Shown here: one piece after another, positions 46,238-54,822 of the stretch
How the letters are laid out: the number at the start of each line of letters is the position of its first letter
Position numbering within the stretch: position 1 is the first letter of the stretch
From: Planctomycetota bacterium
Lineage (GTDB): Bacteria; Planctomycetota; UBA1135; GCA-002686595
DNA length: 64,000 bases
NCBI GenBank assembly: GCA_020638875.1
Contig: JACKHS010000008.1
Span: 1-64,000 of the forward strand
Direction: 5' to 3'
Made by a program: the position numbers and the translations under genes
The notes under the pieces: model-generated
Seen by the model: the letters and a program-made list of their open reading frames with translations, nothing else
The model's database searches: none
Told to the model about the DNA's origin: nothing

Positions 46238-47262
46238 CGGTGGTAGTGCGGGTGGGCTCCGTAGAGGAACTGGGAGGACAGGGAGGTCAGCAGGATCGCG
46301 GCCGAGACGCGCGCCTCCGCCGGGGCCATCGGCACGCGCAGGTCGCCGCCCTTGCAGCGCGCGATCATCTCGCGCACGACGTGGTCGAGCAGGTAGCTGT
46401 GCTGACCGGTGGCGGTGGCGACGCTGCGCACCAGCGCCGGGCGCTCGCGGCGCAGGAAGGCGGCCGCGCGCGGGCGGCGCTCGCCGGGCGCCGGGGCGGT
46501 GAAGACGCGCCGGAGCTGGCCGTCCAGCGCCGGGCTCGTGTCCTCCGAGTAGTAGGCGCGCTTGCGCTCGTAGTACTCGCCCAGCGTCAGGTCGACCGAC
46601 CCGAGCGGCTCCTCCTGCGCGCGCGTGCGCAGCCGCGGCGGGACGGCGCGCACCTCGGCCATCAGCGCGTCGACGAACTCGAGCTTGCGCAGCGCCGGCC
46701 AGCCCGCGTACCGCGCGCGCCAGCCGCCGTGCGGCCGCAGCCAGACCGCGAAGGTCTCGGCCCAGTCCTCGAGCGGGTGGCTCTGCGAGTACCAGTGGTC
46801 GAGGTTGAGCACGTGCTCGCGGCTGGTCGGGTCCGGCGCGTAGCTCGCGCGGTAGGCGAGCGAGGGCGGGCCGAAGGTCTGGCGCCAGGACTTGCGCCGC
46901 CGCAGCCCGTAGGCGTTGTCGATGGCGTGCGCGGTCTCGTGCCGCATGATCTTCAGGCACTCGTCGCGCGTGCCGCCCTCGACCTGCAGCATCTGCGCGC
47001 GCTCGAGGCGCGCGAGGCGCGGGTGCGCCAGGTAGAACGGCACGGCGAAGCCGGTCAGGTGGTCGGGCGTGAACCACTCGGTCGACAGCCACGCGTAGGG
47101 CTTGAAGACCAGCCCGCGGGCCCGCAGCTCGCGCAGCAGCTCGTCGAACAGCCGCGCCGGCGGCGAGCCGACGAAGCGCAGACCGAGGTCGCAGATGCGC
47201 CACTCGAGCAGGCGCGCGTCCGACAGGCGCGCCCAGCGCGGGCTGCCGTCTGCGTCGCTCAT
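46234..47262 (-). CDS. Putative zinc metallopeptidase (HExxH)
   Basis: This 342-residue protein carries H108-E109-T-A-H112 in 'KIMRHETAHAIDNAYGL' and a likely third ligand in 'HPLEDWAETFAVWL' (E165 or E169). It resembles the putative zinc-binding metallopeptidase family PF15887-like group of planctomycetes and proteobacteria. No signal peptide is visible, so it should act in the cytoplasm. The downstream ATP-grasp ligase is translationally coupled, a pairing suggesting peptide trimming plus ligation. A TAGAGT hexamer lies on the minus strand about 50 bases upstream. Confidence 0.82.
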   Translation of the reverse strand: MSDADGSPRWARLSDARLLEWRICDLGLRFVGSPPARLFDELLRELRARGLVFKPYAWLSTEWFTPDHLTGFAVPFYLAHPRLARLERAQMLQVEGGTRDECLKIMRHETAHAIDNAYGLRRRKSWRQTFGPPSLAYRASYAPDPTSREHVLNLDHWYSQSHPLEDWAETFAVWLRPHGGWRARYAGWPALRKLEFVDALMAEVRAVPPRLRTRAQEEPLGSVDLTLGEYYERKRAYYSEDTSPALDGQLRRVFTAPAPGERRPRAAAFLRRERPALVRSVATATGQHSYLLDHVVREMIARCKGGDLRVPMAPAEARVSAAILLTSLSSQFLYGAHPHYHR

Positions 47263-47393
47263 CGGCGGCCGCGTCCGTCCTCGGGTCGCGCGAAGTCCAT
47301 GCTCGAACTCTAAGGGATCGCGCGCGGAGGCGCCAACGCGCGTGACGCGCTGCTATCCTCCCGCGCGCGCGGTCGAGCGGCCGCCGCCGCCCC

Positions 47394-49274
47394 ATGCCGT
47401 CGAAGCGCCCCCTGCTCGAGATCCTCCACCGCTACCGCTGGCGGTACGCCCTGGGCGCGGTGTGCGTGGTCGCCACCACCGCCCTGCGGCTGACGATCCC
47501 GCGCTTCCTCTGGTCGGGGCTCGACGCGCTCTCCGTGGCGCAGCACGCGCAGGGCACGCTCAGCGCCGCGGAGCTCTCACGGCTCGAGGGCGTCGTCGCG
47601 CGCGCCGCGCTGTGGATCGTGCTCGCCGCCCTGCTCCAGGCGCCCGTGCGCACCGCGAGCCGCCTGGCCGTGCTGGGCGCGAGCCGGCGCGTGGCCCACG
47701 ACCTCCTGCAGCGCGTCTTCGACGTCCTGCTGCGCCTCTCGCCGAGCTTCTTCCTGCGCAACCCGACCGGGCAGTTGATGTCGCGCTGCATCAACGACCG
47801 CAACTTCGTGCGCGGGCTCAGCGGGCCGGTCTTCATGTACATGGCGGAGACGATCACGCTCTACGCCATCGCGGTCCCGCTGCTGCTCTCGATCGACGCG
47901 CGCCTGGGCGGGCTCGCGCTGCTCCCCTACCCCGTCTTCCTCGTGCTGGCCCGCGTGATCGCGCGCGGCATCCAGGAGGAGGCGCGGCTGGCCCAGGAGG
48001 CGCTCAGCGACGTCTCCGAGAAGGTCGACGAGAGCCTGAGCGGCGAGCTCGTCATCAAGACGCTGGCGATCGAGGACAGCGACTACGCGCGCTTCGACGA
48101 GCGCTGCCGTGCCTACCGCCGCCACAACCTGCGGGTGGCGTGGCTGCGCGCGCTCTTGACGGGCTCGATGATGGCGCTGGCGGGGCTCTCGACCACGCTG
48201 GTCGTCTGGATCGGCGGACCGCGCGTCGTGCGCGGCGAGATGTCGATCGAGGACTTCGGCCTGCTGCTCACCTACCTCGCGTGGCTCGCCGGGCCGACGC
48301 GCACGCTCGGCTTCGTGATCAGCTCGATGCGGCGCGGGCTCGCCGCGTACGGGCGCATCGCGGAGATCCTCGAGGCCGAGCCGGAGCTCGCCGACCCGCC
48401 GCGCGTCGGGCCCGCGCCGACGGTCGGCGCCGGCGCCCTGAGCCTGCGCGGCCTCACGCTGACCTACCCGCCGCTCTCCGAGCAGCCGCACCTCTCCGGC
48501 AGCCTGCCCGAGCACCTCGTCGGCAGCGCGCAGGATCGCCCGCGCACCGTGCTGCGCGACGTGACGCTCGAGGTGCCGGCCGGGACGACGCTCGGGGTCG
48601 TGGGCCACACCGGCGCGGGCAAGACGACGCTCGCGCGCGTGCTCGCGCGCCAGCTCGCGATCGAGCCGGGCCAGGTCTTCCTCGACGACGTGGACCTGTG
48701 CGACTACGACCTGGCCGAGGTGCGCCGCCACACGGGCTTCGTGCCGCAGGAGGCCTTCCTGTTCAGCGCGACGCTCGCCGAGAACGTCGCGCTCGGCCGG
48801 CCCGACGCGCCGCGCGAGGAGGTCGCGGCGGCGGTGCGCGCGGCGCAGCTCCAGCAGGACCTCGACCAGCTCCCGCAGGGCCTCGACACGCTGCTCGGCG
48901 AGCGCGGCGTCAACCTGTCCGGCGGCCAGCGCCAGCGCACGGCGCTCGCGCGCGTGCTGCTGCTCGACCCGCGGCTGTTGATCCTCGACGACACGCTCTC
49001 GGCGGTCGACCCCCCCACCGCGGACGCGATCCTCGCGCACCTGCGGCCGTTCGCGGCGCGGCGCACGACCCTCCTCGTCGCGCACCGCCTCTCGACCGTG
49101 CGCCACGCGGAGCAGATCGTCGTGCTCGAGGACGGCGCGGTGGTCGAGCGCGGCACGCACGCGCAGCTGCTCGCGCTCGGCGGCCGCTACGCCGACACGT
49201 GGCGCTCGCAGGAGGACGGCGCCGCGCAGGCGCGCCGTGCGCGCGAGCTCGAGCCGCGGGGGGAGCCGTCGTGA
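47394..49274 (+). CDS. ABC transporter, fused permease and ATPase (subunit 1)
   Basis: This 626-residue half-transporter has six membrane helices (about 15-310) and a C-terminal ATPase. The Walker A is 'GHTGAGKTTL', the signature 'NLSGGQRQR', the Walker B 'RLLILDDTLSAVD' and the H-loop 'LLVAHRL'. The Walker B is followed by aspartate, not the catalytic glutamate ('LLILDDT'), the sign of a degenerate site in heterodimeric exporters. An insertion of about 30 residues lies before the ATPase ('YPPLSEQPHLSGSLPEHLVGSAQDRP'). It is coupled by GTGA to the second subunit. Drugs, lipids or peptides are possible substrates. Confidence 0.93.
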   Translation: MPSKRPLLEILHRYRWRYALGAVCVVATTALRLTIPRFLWSGLDALSVAQHAQGTLSAAELSRLEGVVARAALWIVLAALLQAPVRTASRLAVLGASRRVAHDLLQRVFDVLLRLSPSFFLRNPTGQLMSRCINDRNFVRGLSGPVFMYMAETITLYAIAVPLLLSIDARLGGLALLPYPVFLVLARVIARGIQEEARLAQEALSDVSEKVDESLSGELVIKTLAIEDSDYARFDERCRAYRRHNLRVAWLRALLTGSMMALAGLSTTLVVWIGGPRVVRGEMSIEDFGLLLTYLAWLAGPTRTLGFVISSMRRGLAAYGRIAEILEAEPELADPPRVGPAPTVGAGALSLRGLTLTYPPLSEQPHLSGSLPEHLVGSAQDRPRTVLRDVTLEVPAGTTLGVVGHTGAGKTTLARVLARQLAIEPGQVFLDDVDLCDYDLAEVRRHTGFVPQEAFLFSATLAENVALGRPDAPREEVAAAVRAAQLQQDLDQLPQGLDTLLGERGVNLSGGQRQRTALARVLLLDPRLLILDDTLSAVDPPTADAILAHLRPFAARRTTLLVAHRLSTVRHAEQIVVLEDGAVVERGTHAQLLALGGRYADTWRSQEDGAAQARRARELEPRGEPS

Positions 49275-51082
49275 GCGGCCCCGACCGCGAGCGCCGCGAG
49301 GGCGGCCTGCGCGACGACGCGCGCCTCGCCGTGCGCCTGTGGCACTTCGTGCGCCCGCACCAGGCGTGGCTGTGGGGCTCGCTCGTGCTCCTGCTGCTGG
49401 CCTCGGCCGCCGGCCTCGCGCAGCCGTGGCTGTTGCGCCTGGTGCTCGACCAGCACCTCGCGCCGGGGAAGCTCGAGGGCCTGGGCGCGCTGGTCGCGAC
49501 CTTCGTGGGCGCGCTGGTGCTCGAGCTCGTGCTGCGCTCGGCCCAGGGGCTGCTGCTCGAGGTCGCCGGTCAGAACGCCCTGCTCGACCTGCGCCGCGCG
49601 GTGTTCCGGCACCTCCAGCGCCTGGCCACGGCCTTCTTCGACCGCACGCCCACGGGCAAGCTGATCGGCCGCGTCACGACGGACGTCGAGGCGCTGCAGG
49701 AGCTGTTCGCGTCGGGCGTGGTGACGATCCTGGCCGACCTGCTGACCCTGACGGCGATCGTCGGGATCCTGCTCTGGATGAGCTGGCAGCTCACGCTCGT
49801 GACGCTGCTGGTCGTGCCGGTGCTGCTCGCCGTCACGATCTTCATCCGCCGCCACGTGCGCGACGCGTACGGCGTGATGATCGGCCGTCGCTCGCGCCTG
49901 AACGCGAGCCTGCACGAGAAGTCGTCGGGCATGTCGCTGATCCAGGCCTTCCGGCGCGAGGCGGACATGCGCGCGGACTTCGGCGAGGACAACGCCGGCC
50001 TGCGCGACGCCGAGCTGCGCACCGTCCTCTGGGAGTCGGTGCTCTCGACGGCCACCGACCTGCTGAGCTCGCTGACGAGCGCGCTCATCGTGTGGTACGG
50101 CGGCGGGCTCGCGATCGAGGCGCTCGGGCTCGAGCAGGCCGCCGCCGAGCTGCGCGGCGCGGTCACGGTCGGCGTCCTGTTCGCGTTCCTCCAGTACATG
50201 GACCGCTTCTTCGGGCCGCTGAACGACCTCAGCCTGAAGTACACGGTCATGCAGAGCGCGCTCACCGCCGCCTCGCGCATCTTCGAGCTGCTCGACCAGG
50301 ACCAGGTGTTGCCCGAGGCCGCGCAGCCCGTCGACCCCGGCCCGCCGCGCGGCGAGATCCGCTTCGAGGGCGTCACCTTCGGCTACGACCCCGCGCAGCC
50401 CGTGCTGCGCGAGCTCTCGTTCCGCGTGCGGCCGGGCGAGAGCGTCGCCATCGTCGGCGCGACCGGCGCGGGCAAGACGACGATCCTGAAGCTGCTCTCG
50501 CGCCTCTACGACGTGCAGACCGGCCGCATCCTGCTCGACGGCGTCGACCTGCGCGAGTACGCGCTGCACGACCTGCGCCGGCGCGTCGGCATCGTGCCCC
50601 AGGACGTCTTCCTGTTCCGCGGCGACGTGCTCGAGAACATCCGCCTCGGCCACCCCGAGGTCAGCGAGGAGGAGGCCCGCGCCGCCGCCGACCAGTTGCA
50701 CCTCGACGAGGTCGTGGCGCGCCTGCCCGGCGGCTACCGCGAGCTCGTGCGCGAGCGCGGCGCGAACCTGTCGGCCGGCGAGCGCCAGTTGATCGCCTTC
50801 GCGCGCGTGCTCGCGCTCGAGCCGGGCGTGCTGGCGCTCGACGAGGCCACCTCGAACGTCGACACGCGCCTGGAGGAGCTGCTCCAGGAGGCCGTGGCGA
50901 CCGTGATGGGCGGCCGCACGTCGCTCGTGATCGCGCACCGCCTGTCGACCATCCGCGACGTGGACCGCATCCTCGTCTTCGCCAAGGGCCGGCTCGTCGA
51001 GGAGGGCAGCCACGACGAGCTGCTGGCGCGACGCGGCGCGTACTGGCGCCTGCACTCGATGCAGTTCAGCGAGCCGGCCTGA
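49271..51082 (+). CDS. ABC transporter, fused permease and ATPase (subunit 2)
   Basis: This 603-residue partner starts with GTG at 49271, overlapping the first subunit's stop. It has six helices and an ATPase with Walker A 'GATGAGKTT', signature 'NLSAGERQL' (an A replaces the first G of LSGGQ), Walker B 'GVLALDEATSNVD' with the catalytic glutamate, and 'LVIAHRLS'. With the upstream subunit it forms a type IV heterodimeric exporter with one degenerate ATP site, as in TM287/288 or BmrCD. The substrate is not predictable. Confidence 0.93.
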   Translation: MSGPDRERREGGLRDDARLAVRLWHFVRPHQAWLWGSLVLLLLASAAGLAQPWLLRLVLDQHLAPGKLEGLGALVATFVGALVLELVLRSAQGLLLEVAGQNALLDLRRAVFRHLQRLATAFFDRTPTGKLIGRVTTDVEALQELFASGVVTILADLLTLTAIVGILLWMSWQLTLVTLLVVPVLLAVTIFIRRHVRDAYGVMIGRRSRLNASLHEKSSGMSLIQAFRREADMRADFGEDNAGLRDAELRTVLWESVLSTATDLLSSLTSALIVWYGGGLAIEALGLEQAAAELRGAVTVGVLFAFLQYMDRFFGPLNDLSLKYTVMQSALTAASRIFELLDQDQVLPEAAQPVDPGPPRGEIRFEGVTFGYDPAQPVLRELSFRVRPGESVAIVGATGAGKTTILKLLSRLYDVQTGRILLDGVDLREYALHDLRRRVGIVPQDVFLFRGDVLENIRLGHPEVSEEEARAAADQLHLDEVVARLPGGYRELVRERGANLSAGERQLIAFARVLALEPGVLALDEATSNVDTRLEELLQEAVATVMGGRTSLVIAHRLSTIRDVDRILVFAKGRLVEEGSHDELLARRGAYWRLHSMQFSEPA

Positions 51083-51268
51083 TCCTCCCGACGCGCTGCC
51101 GCCGCGGTCCGCGCGGCGTGGTACCGTTCGCGGACGAGCGGCTCCCATTCGCAACAGGTCGGCCTCCGGTCCCGCGTCGCGGCGCACCCGCAGGAGACAG
51201 GGCCCGTCGGACGCGGTACCTCTGAGCGTCCCCAGTCGCGAGATCCTTCGACCCAAGGCTCCTGACCC

Positions 51269-52909
51269 ATGAGATTCACCACCTCCGCCTCCGCCCTCCT
51301 CGTCCTCGCCGGCTCCGTGCTCGCTCAAGGCGGCCCGCCGCCGCCGCCGCCCCCGCTGGGCAACCCGATCACGGCCGACAAGGCGCTGCTCGGCAAGGCG
51401 CTGTTCTTCGACGAGCAGCTCTCGTCGACGCGGCTGACGGCCTGCGCCACCTGTCACATCAACGGCGCCGGCGGCGGCGACCCGCGCTCGCTGGGCAACG
51501 CGGCCAGCCGCAACCCCGGCCCGGACGGCCTGCTCGGCACGCCCGACGACGTGGTCGGCTCGCTGGGCGTCGTCGAGTCGAACGCCGACGGCAGCTACCG
51601 CTCCACGACCTTCTTCGGGCTGGCCCAGCAGGTCACCACGCGCCAGGCGCCCACCATGATCAACGCGGCGTTCTTCCCGAACGCCATGTTCTGGGACGGC
51701 CGCGCCGACGGCGTGTTCGAGGACCCGCTGACCGGCGTCGTGCTGCTCAACGGCGGCGCCGCGCTCGAGAGCCAGGCCGCCGGTCCGCCGACCTCCACCG
51801 CCGAGATGGGTCACGTCGGGCGCGACTGGAGCGACGTCGCGGCGCGCGTCGCGGCCGCGAAGCCGCTCGACCTGGCCTCGAACCTGCCGGCCGACCTGTC
51901 CGCCTTCGTCAGCGGCAAGTCCTACCCGCAGCTCTTCCAGCAGGCCTTCGGGACGGCCGACGTGACGCCGGCGCGCATCGCCATGGCGATCGCCACGTAC
52001 GAGCGCACGCTGCTCGCCTTCCAGACGCCGTTCGACGCGTTCCAGCAGGGCGCGCCCGGCGCGCTGACGCCGCAGCAACTGCTCGGTCAACAGATCTTCA
52101 CCGGCCCCGGCCGCTGCATCGTCTGCCACGGCGGCCCGGTGCAGTCCGACGGGCTGTTCCACTACATCGGCGTGCGTCCGCAGACGGACGACCTCGGCCG
52201 CTTCAACGTCACGAACAACCCCGCCGACCGCGGCGCGTTCAAGACGCCGACGCTGCGCAACGTCGAGCTCACGGCCCCGTACTTCCACAACGGCCGCTTC
52301 GACACGCTCGAGCAGGTCGTCGACTTCTACGACCGCGGCGGTGACTTCACCGCGCCGAACAAGCCGCCGGCGATCGCGCCGATCGGCCTGACGGCGGTCG
52401 AGAAGGCCGCGCTCGTCGCCTTCCTGCGCGCGTTCACCGACGAGCGCGTGCGCAACGAGCTGCCCCCCTTCGACCGCCCGACGCTGTACGGCGAGTCGAC
52501 GCGCGTCCCGCAGCTCTACGGCGCCGGCACGCACGGCACCAACGGCTTCGTCCCGCGCATGGTGGCCCTCGAGCCGCCGCGCATCGGCAACGCCAACCTG
52601 ACGCTCGGCGTCGAGGGCGGCTTCGGCAACCACCAGGCGATCCTCGCGGTCAGCCCCAACGCCGACGCGGCGGGCACGCTGTTCCAGGGCGCGACGCTCT
52701 ACATCGGCCTCACCGGCGGCGTGCAGCTCCACCGCATCGCGCACATGGAAGGCACCGGCCCGGGGAACGGCTTCGACTCCGTGAACCTCTCCCTGCCGCT
52801 CGACCCGAACCTGATCGGCTCGCGCCTCTTCGCGCAGTGGTTCGTCTTCGACCTCGGCGCGCCGGTGCGCTTCTCGGCCAGCGAAGCGGCCGCGATCGAG
52901 ATCTTCTGA
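51269..52909 (+). CDS. Secreted dihaem cytochrome c peroxidase/MauG-family protein
   Basis: This 546-residue protein has a signal peptide ('SALLVLAGSVLAQ') and a proline run. Residues about 35-400 are a bacterial dihaem peroxidase: C59-A-T-C62-H63 for the high-potential haem, C283-I-V-C286-H287 for the second, and 'FKTPTLRNVELTAPYFHNGRFDTLEQVVDFYDRGG', the usual C-terminal signature. The last about 120 residues form a beta-rich domain typical of planctomycete secreted proteins ('LTLGVEGGFGNHQAILAVSP'). It should reduce hydrogen peroxide in the periplasm or oxidise a protein substrate. Confidence 0.93.
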   Translation: MRFTTSASALLVLAGSVLAQGGPPPPPPPLGNPITADKALLGKALFFDEQLSSTRLTACATCHINGAGGGDPRSLGNAASRNPGPDGLLGTPDDVVGSLGVVESNADGSYRSTTFFGLAQQVTTRQAPTMINAAFFPNAMFWDGRADGVFEDPLTGVVLLNGGAALESQAAGPPTSTAEMGHVGRDWSDVAARVAAAKPLDLASNLPADLSAFVSGKSYPQLFQQAFGTADVTPARIAMAIATYERTLLAFQTPFDAFQQGAPGALTPQQLLGQQIFTGPGRCIVCHGGPVQSDGLFHYIGVRPQTDDLGRFNVTNNPADRGAFKTPTLRNVELTAPYFHNGRFDTLEQVVDFYDRGGDFTAPNKPPAIAPIGLTAVEKAALVAFLRAFTDERVRNELPPFDRPTLYGESTRVPQLYGAGTHGTNGFVPRMVALEPPRIGNANLTLGVEGGFGNHQAILAVSPNADAAGTLFQGATLYIGLTGGVQLHRIAHMEGTGPGNGFDSVNLSLPLDPNLIGSRLFAQWFVFDLGAPVRFSASEAAAIEIF

Positions 52910-52954
52910 GGGCTCGCGGGGGCACCCCGCGTCCCCGACTCCCGCGAGTCCCGT

Positions 52955-52982
52955 GCGAGCCGCCTCCCCCAGGGCGGCTCGC
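52955..52982 (+). terminator. 10-bp hairpin after the peroxidase gene
   Basis: GCGAGCCGCC (52955-52964) pairs perfectly with GGCGGCTCGC (52973-52982) around an 8-base loop, 46 bases past the stop. A short T-run (CCCTTTCG) follows, the nearest to a classical intrinsic terminator in this window. Confidence 0.7.
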
Positions 52983-53023
52983 GCCCTTTCGCGGGAGCCG
53001 CGCGGAGCCCCCCGGACGGGCGC

Positions 53024-53771
53024 CTAGGGCGGGAGTGCGGCGCGCATCGCGCGCACGAGCGCGGCCGAGGTCGCGCGCCGCTCGTCGTCGCGCGGCAGCG
53101 CGCGCGCGCTGAGCGGCACGTCGGCGGCGCGCGCCCACGCCGGGCCCGGCGCCGGCTCGAAAGCGGCGCAGTGCACCGCTCGCGCGCGCCCGTGGCGGCG
53201 ACGAGCCAGGTCCGCCGCGTTGTGGCGGCCGGACGCCGCCCGCGACGACGACCTCGAGGCGCCTGGCGGCCGCGCGCACCAGGGCCGCGGCGAGGCGCGC
53301 GGCGCCGTCCTCCGCCCGCGCCGCGCCGCCGGCGGTGAGCACGCGCCGCACGCCGCCCGCGACGAGATGCTCGAGGTCGGCCTCGGGCTCGCGCGACCAG
53401 TCGAAGGCGCGGTGGAAGGTCAGCGGCAGCCCGTCGGCCGCCGCGACGAAGTCCGCGAGCGCCGCGCGGTCCACGCGCCCCTCCGGCGTCAGCGCGCCGA
53501 CGGCCGCGCCGGCGGCGCCGAGCTCGCGCAGCGCGGCGAGATCGCGGCGCACCTCCTCCAGCTCCAGCGGCGTGTACTCGAAGTCCCCCGCGCGCGGCCG
53601 CACGAGCACGATCACCGGGCACCCGGCCTCGCGCACGGCGAGCTCGATCGCGCCGCGCGAGGGCGTCGTGCCGCCGCGATGGAGGTCGGCGCACAGCTCG
53701 ACGCGGTCCGCGCCCGCCTGCGCGGCGACGCGCGCCCCGGCCGGCGACTCGACGCACACCTCGAGGATCAC
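53024..53771 (-). pseudogene. cutC: CutC family protein, single frameshift
   Basis: The 748-base region is one base longer than a whole number of codons. From the GTG at 53771 (overlapping the hydrolase stop, GTGA) the protein reads 'ILEVCVESPAGARVAAQAGADRVELCADLHRGG', the CutC N-terminus, through 'LTFHRAFDWSREPEADLEHL' and 'VLTAGGAARAEDG'. At about 53225-53228 one extra base breaks the expected 'VVAGGVRPHNAADLARR'; skipping it restores the frame to the TAG at 53024-53026. The intact protein would be about 248 residues. The family is a TIM barrel linked, on disputed evidence, to copper handling. An assembly error is the simplest explanation. Confidence 0.85.
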
Positions 53772-54766
53772 GCCGCGCCCTCCACGGCCCGCTCGAGCTC
53801 GCCGAGGTAGTGCGTCAACGCGCCCTCCAGCCAGCGCTCGACGCGCAGGCCGGCGCCGCGCGCCAGGTAGCCGACGTGGCCGCCGCTCGACTCGAGGTGC
53901 AGGTGCACCGCCGCCGAGCGCGGCGCGCCGACGAGGTCCTCGGCGCCGACGAAGGGGTCGTCGGCCGCCGAGACGATCACGGTCGGCGTGTCGATGCGGG
54001 CCAGCAGGTCGCGCGTCGAGCAGCGCGCGTAGTAGTCGTCCGCGTCGCGGAAGCCGCCCAGCGGCGCGGTGACCTCCTCGTCGAGCTCGCGCAGCGTGCG
54101 CGCCCGCGGCAGGACGTAGCGCTCGGGCAGCAGCCCGGCGTCGCGGCGCCGGCGCAGGCTGGCCGACAGGCGCCGCACGAAGCGGCGGTCGTAGACGCGG
54201 TTCCAGCCGCTGGAGATGCGCGCGGAGCAGCGCGCGAGGTCGACCGGCGGATTCACGGCGATGGCCGCGTCGGGCAGCGCCCGTCCGCCGCGCGCGAGCA
54301 GCAGCAGCAAGGCGTTGCCCGAGAGCGAGAAGCCGACGGCCAGCGCGCGCGCGCCGAAGCGCCGGCGCGACCACGCGAAGACCTCGCCCAGGTCGTCGGC
54401 GCGGCCCGAGTGGTACACGCCGCGCGCGAGCCCGGCGCCGTCACCGCAGCCGCGGTGGTTGACCGCCAGCACGCCGTGCCCGAGCCGCCGCGCGACCTCG
54501 GCGGCGAGGCGCACGTAGTCGGCGTTCGCGTCGCCCGAGAGTCCGTGGAAGAGGTGCACGAGCGCGCCGCTCGTCCCCGGCCGGTACAGCGCGCACAGCC
54601 GGTCGCCGCCGGGCAGCGGGACCTCGTGCCGCTCCACGCCGTCGCGCCCGGCGACCAGCGCCGGCGCGGCGGTCGGCAGCACGTGCGCCAGGATCGTCTG
54701 GGCGTGGCCGCCGCGCGCCCAGACGGGCGGCGTGCACGGGCGGGCGTAGGCGCGCAGGGAGGTCAT
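53768..54766 (-). CDS. Alpha/beta hydrolase, YheT family
   Basis: This 332-residue protein has the YheT/AB-hydrolase-4 pattern: 'PVWARGGHAQTILAHVLP' at the N-terminus, oxyanion region 'LVHLFHGLSGDANADYVRLAA', nucleophile S147 in 'VGFSLSGN', 'SAADDPFVGAEDL' with the acid, and H in 'ESSGGHVGYLARG'. The residue after the elbow is S where YheT usually has G. It is probably an esterase of unknown substrate. The ATG at 54766 was preferred because 'LRAYARPCTPPVWARGGHAQT' is the family start. It is coupled by GTGA to cutC. Confidence 0.88.
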   Translation of the reverse strand: MTSLRAYARPCTPPVWARGGHAQTILAHVLPTAAPALVAGRDGVERHEVPLPGGDRLCALYRPGTSGALVHLFHGLSGDANADYVRLAAEVARRLGHGVLAVNHRGCGDGAGLARGVYHSGRADDLGEVFAWSRRRFGARALAVGFSLSGNALLLLLARGGRALPDAAIAVNPPVDLARCSARISSGWNRVYDRRFVRRLSASLRRRRDAGLLPERYVLPRARTLRELDEEVTAPLGGFRDADDYYARCSTRDLLARIDTPTVIVSAADDPFVGAEDLVGAPRSAAVHLHLESSGGHVGYLARGAGLRVERWLEGALTHYLGELERAVEGAA

Positions 54767-54822
54767 GCGGGAGCTCGGGGGAAACCGCGGCGGCGGGGCC
54801 CTGTAGACTACCGCCCCCGGCC

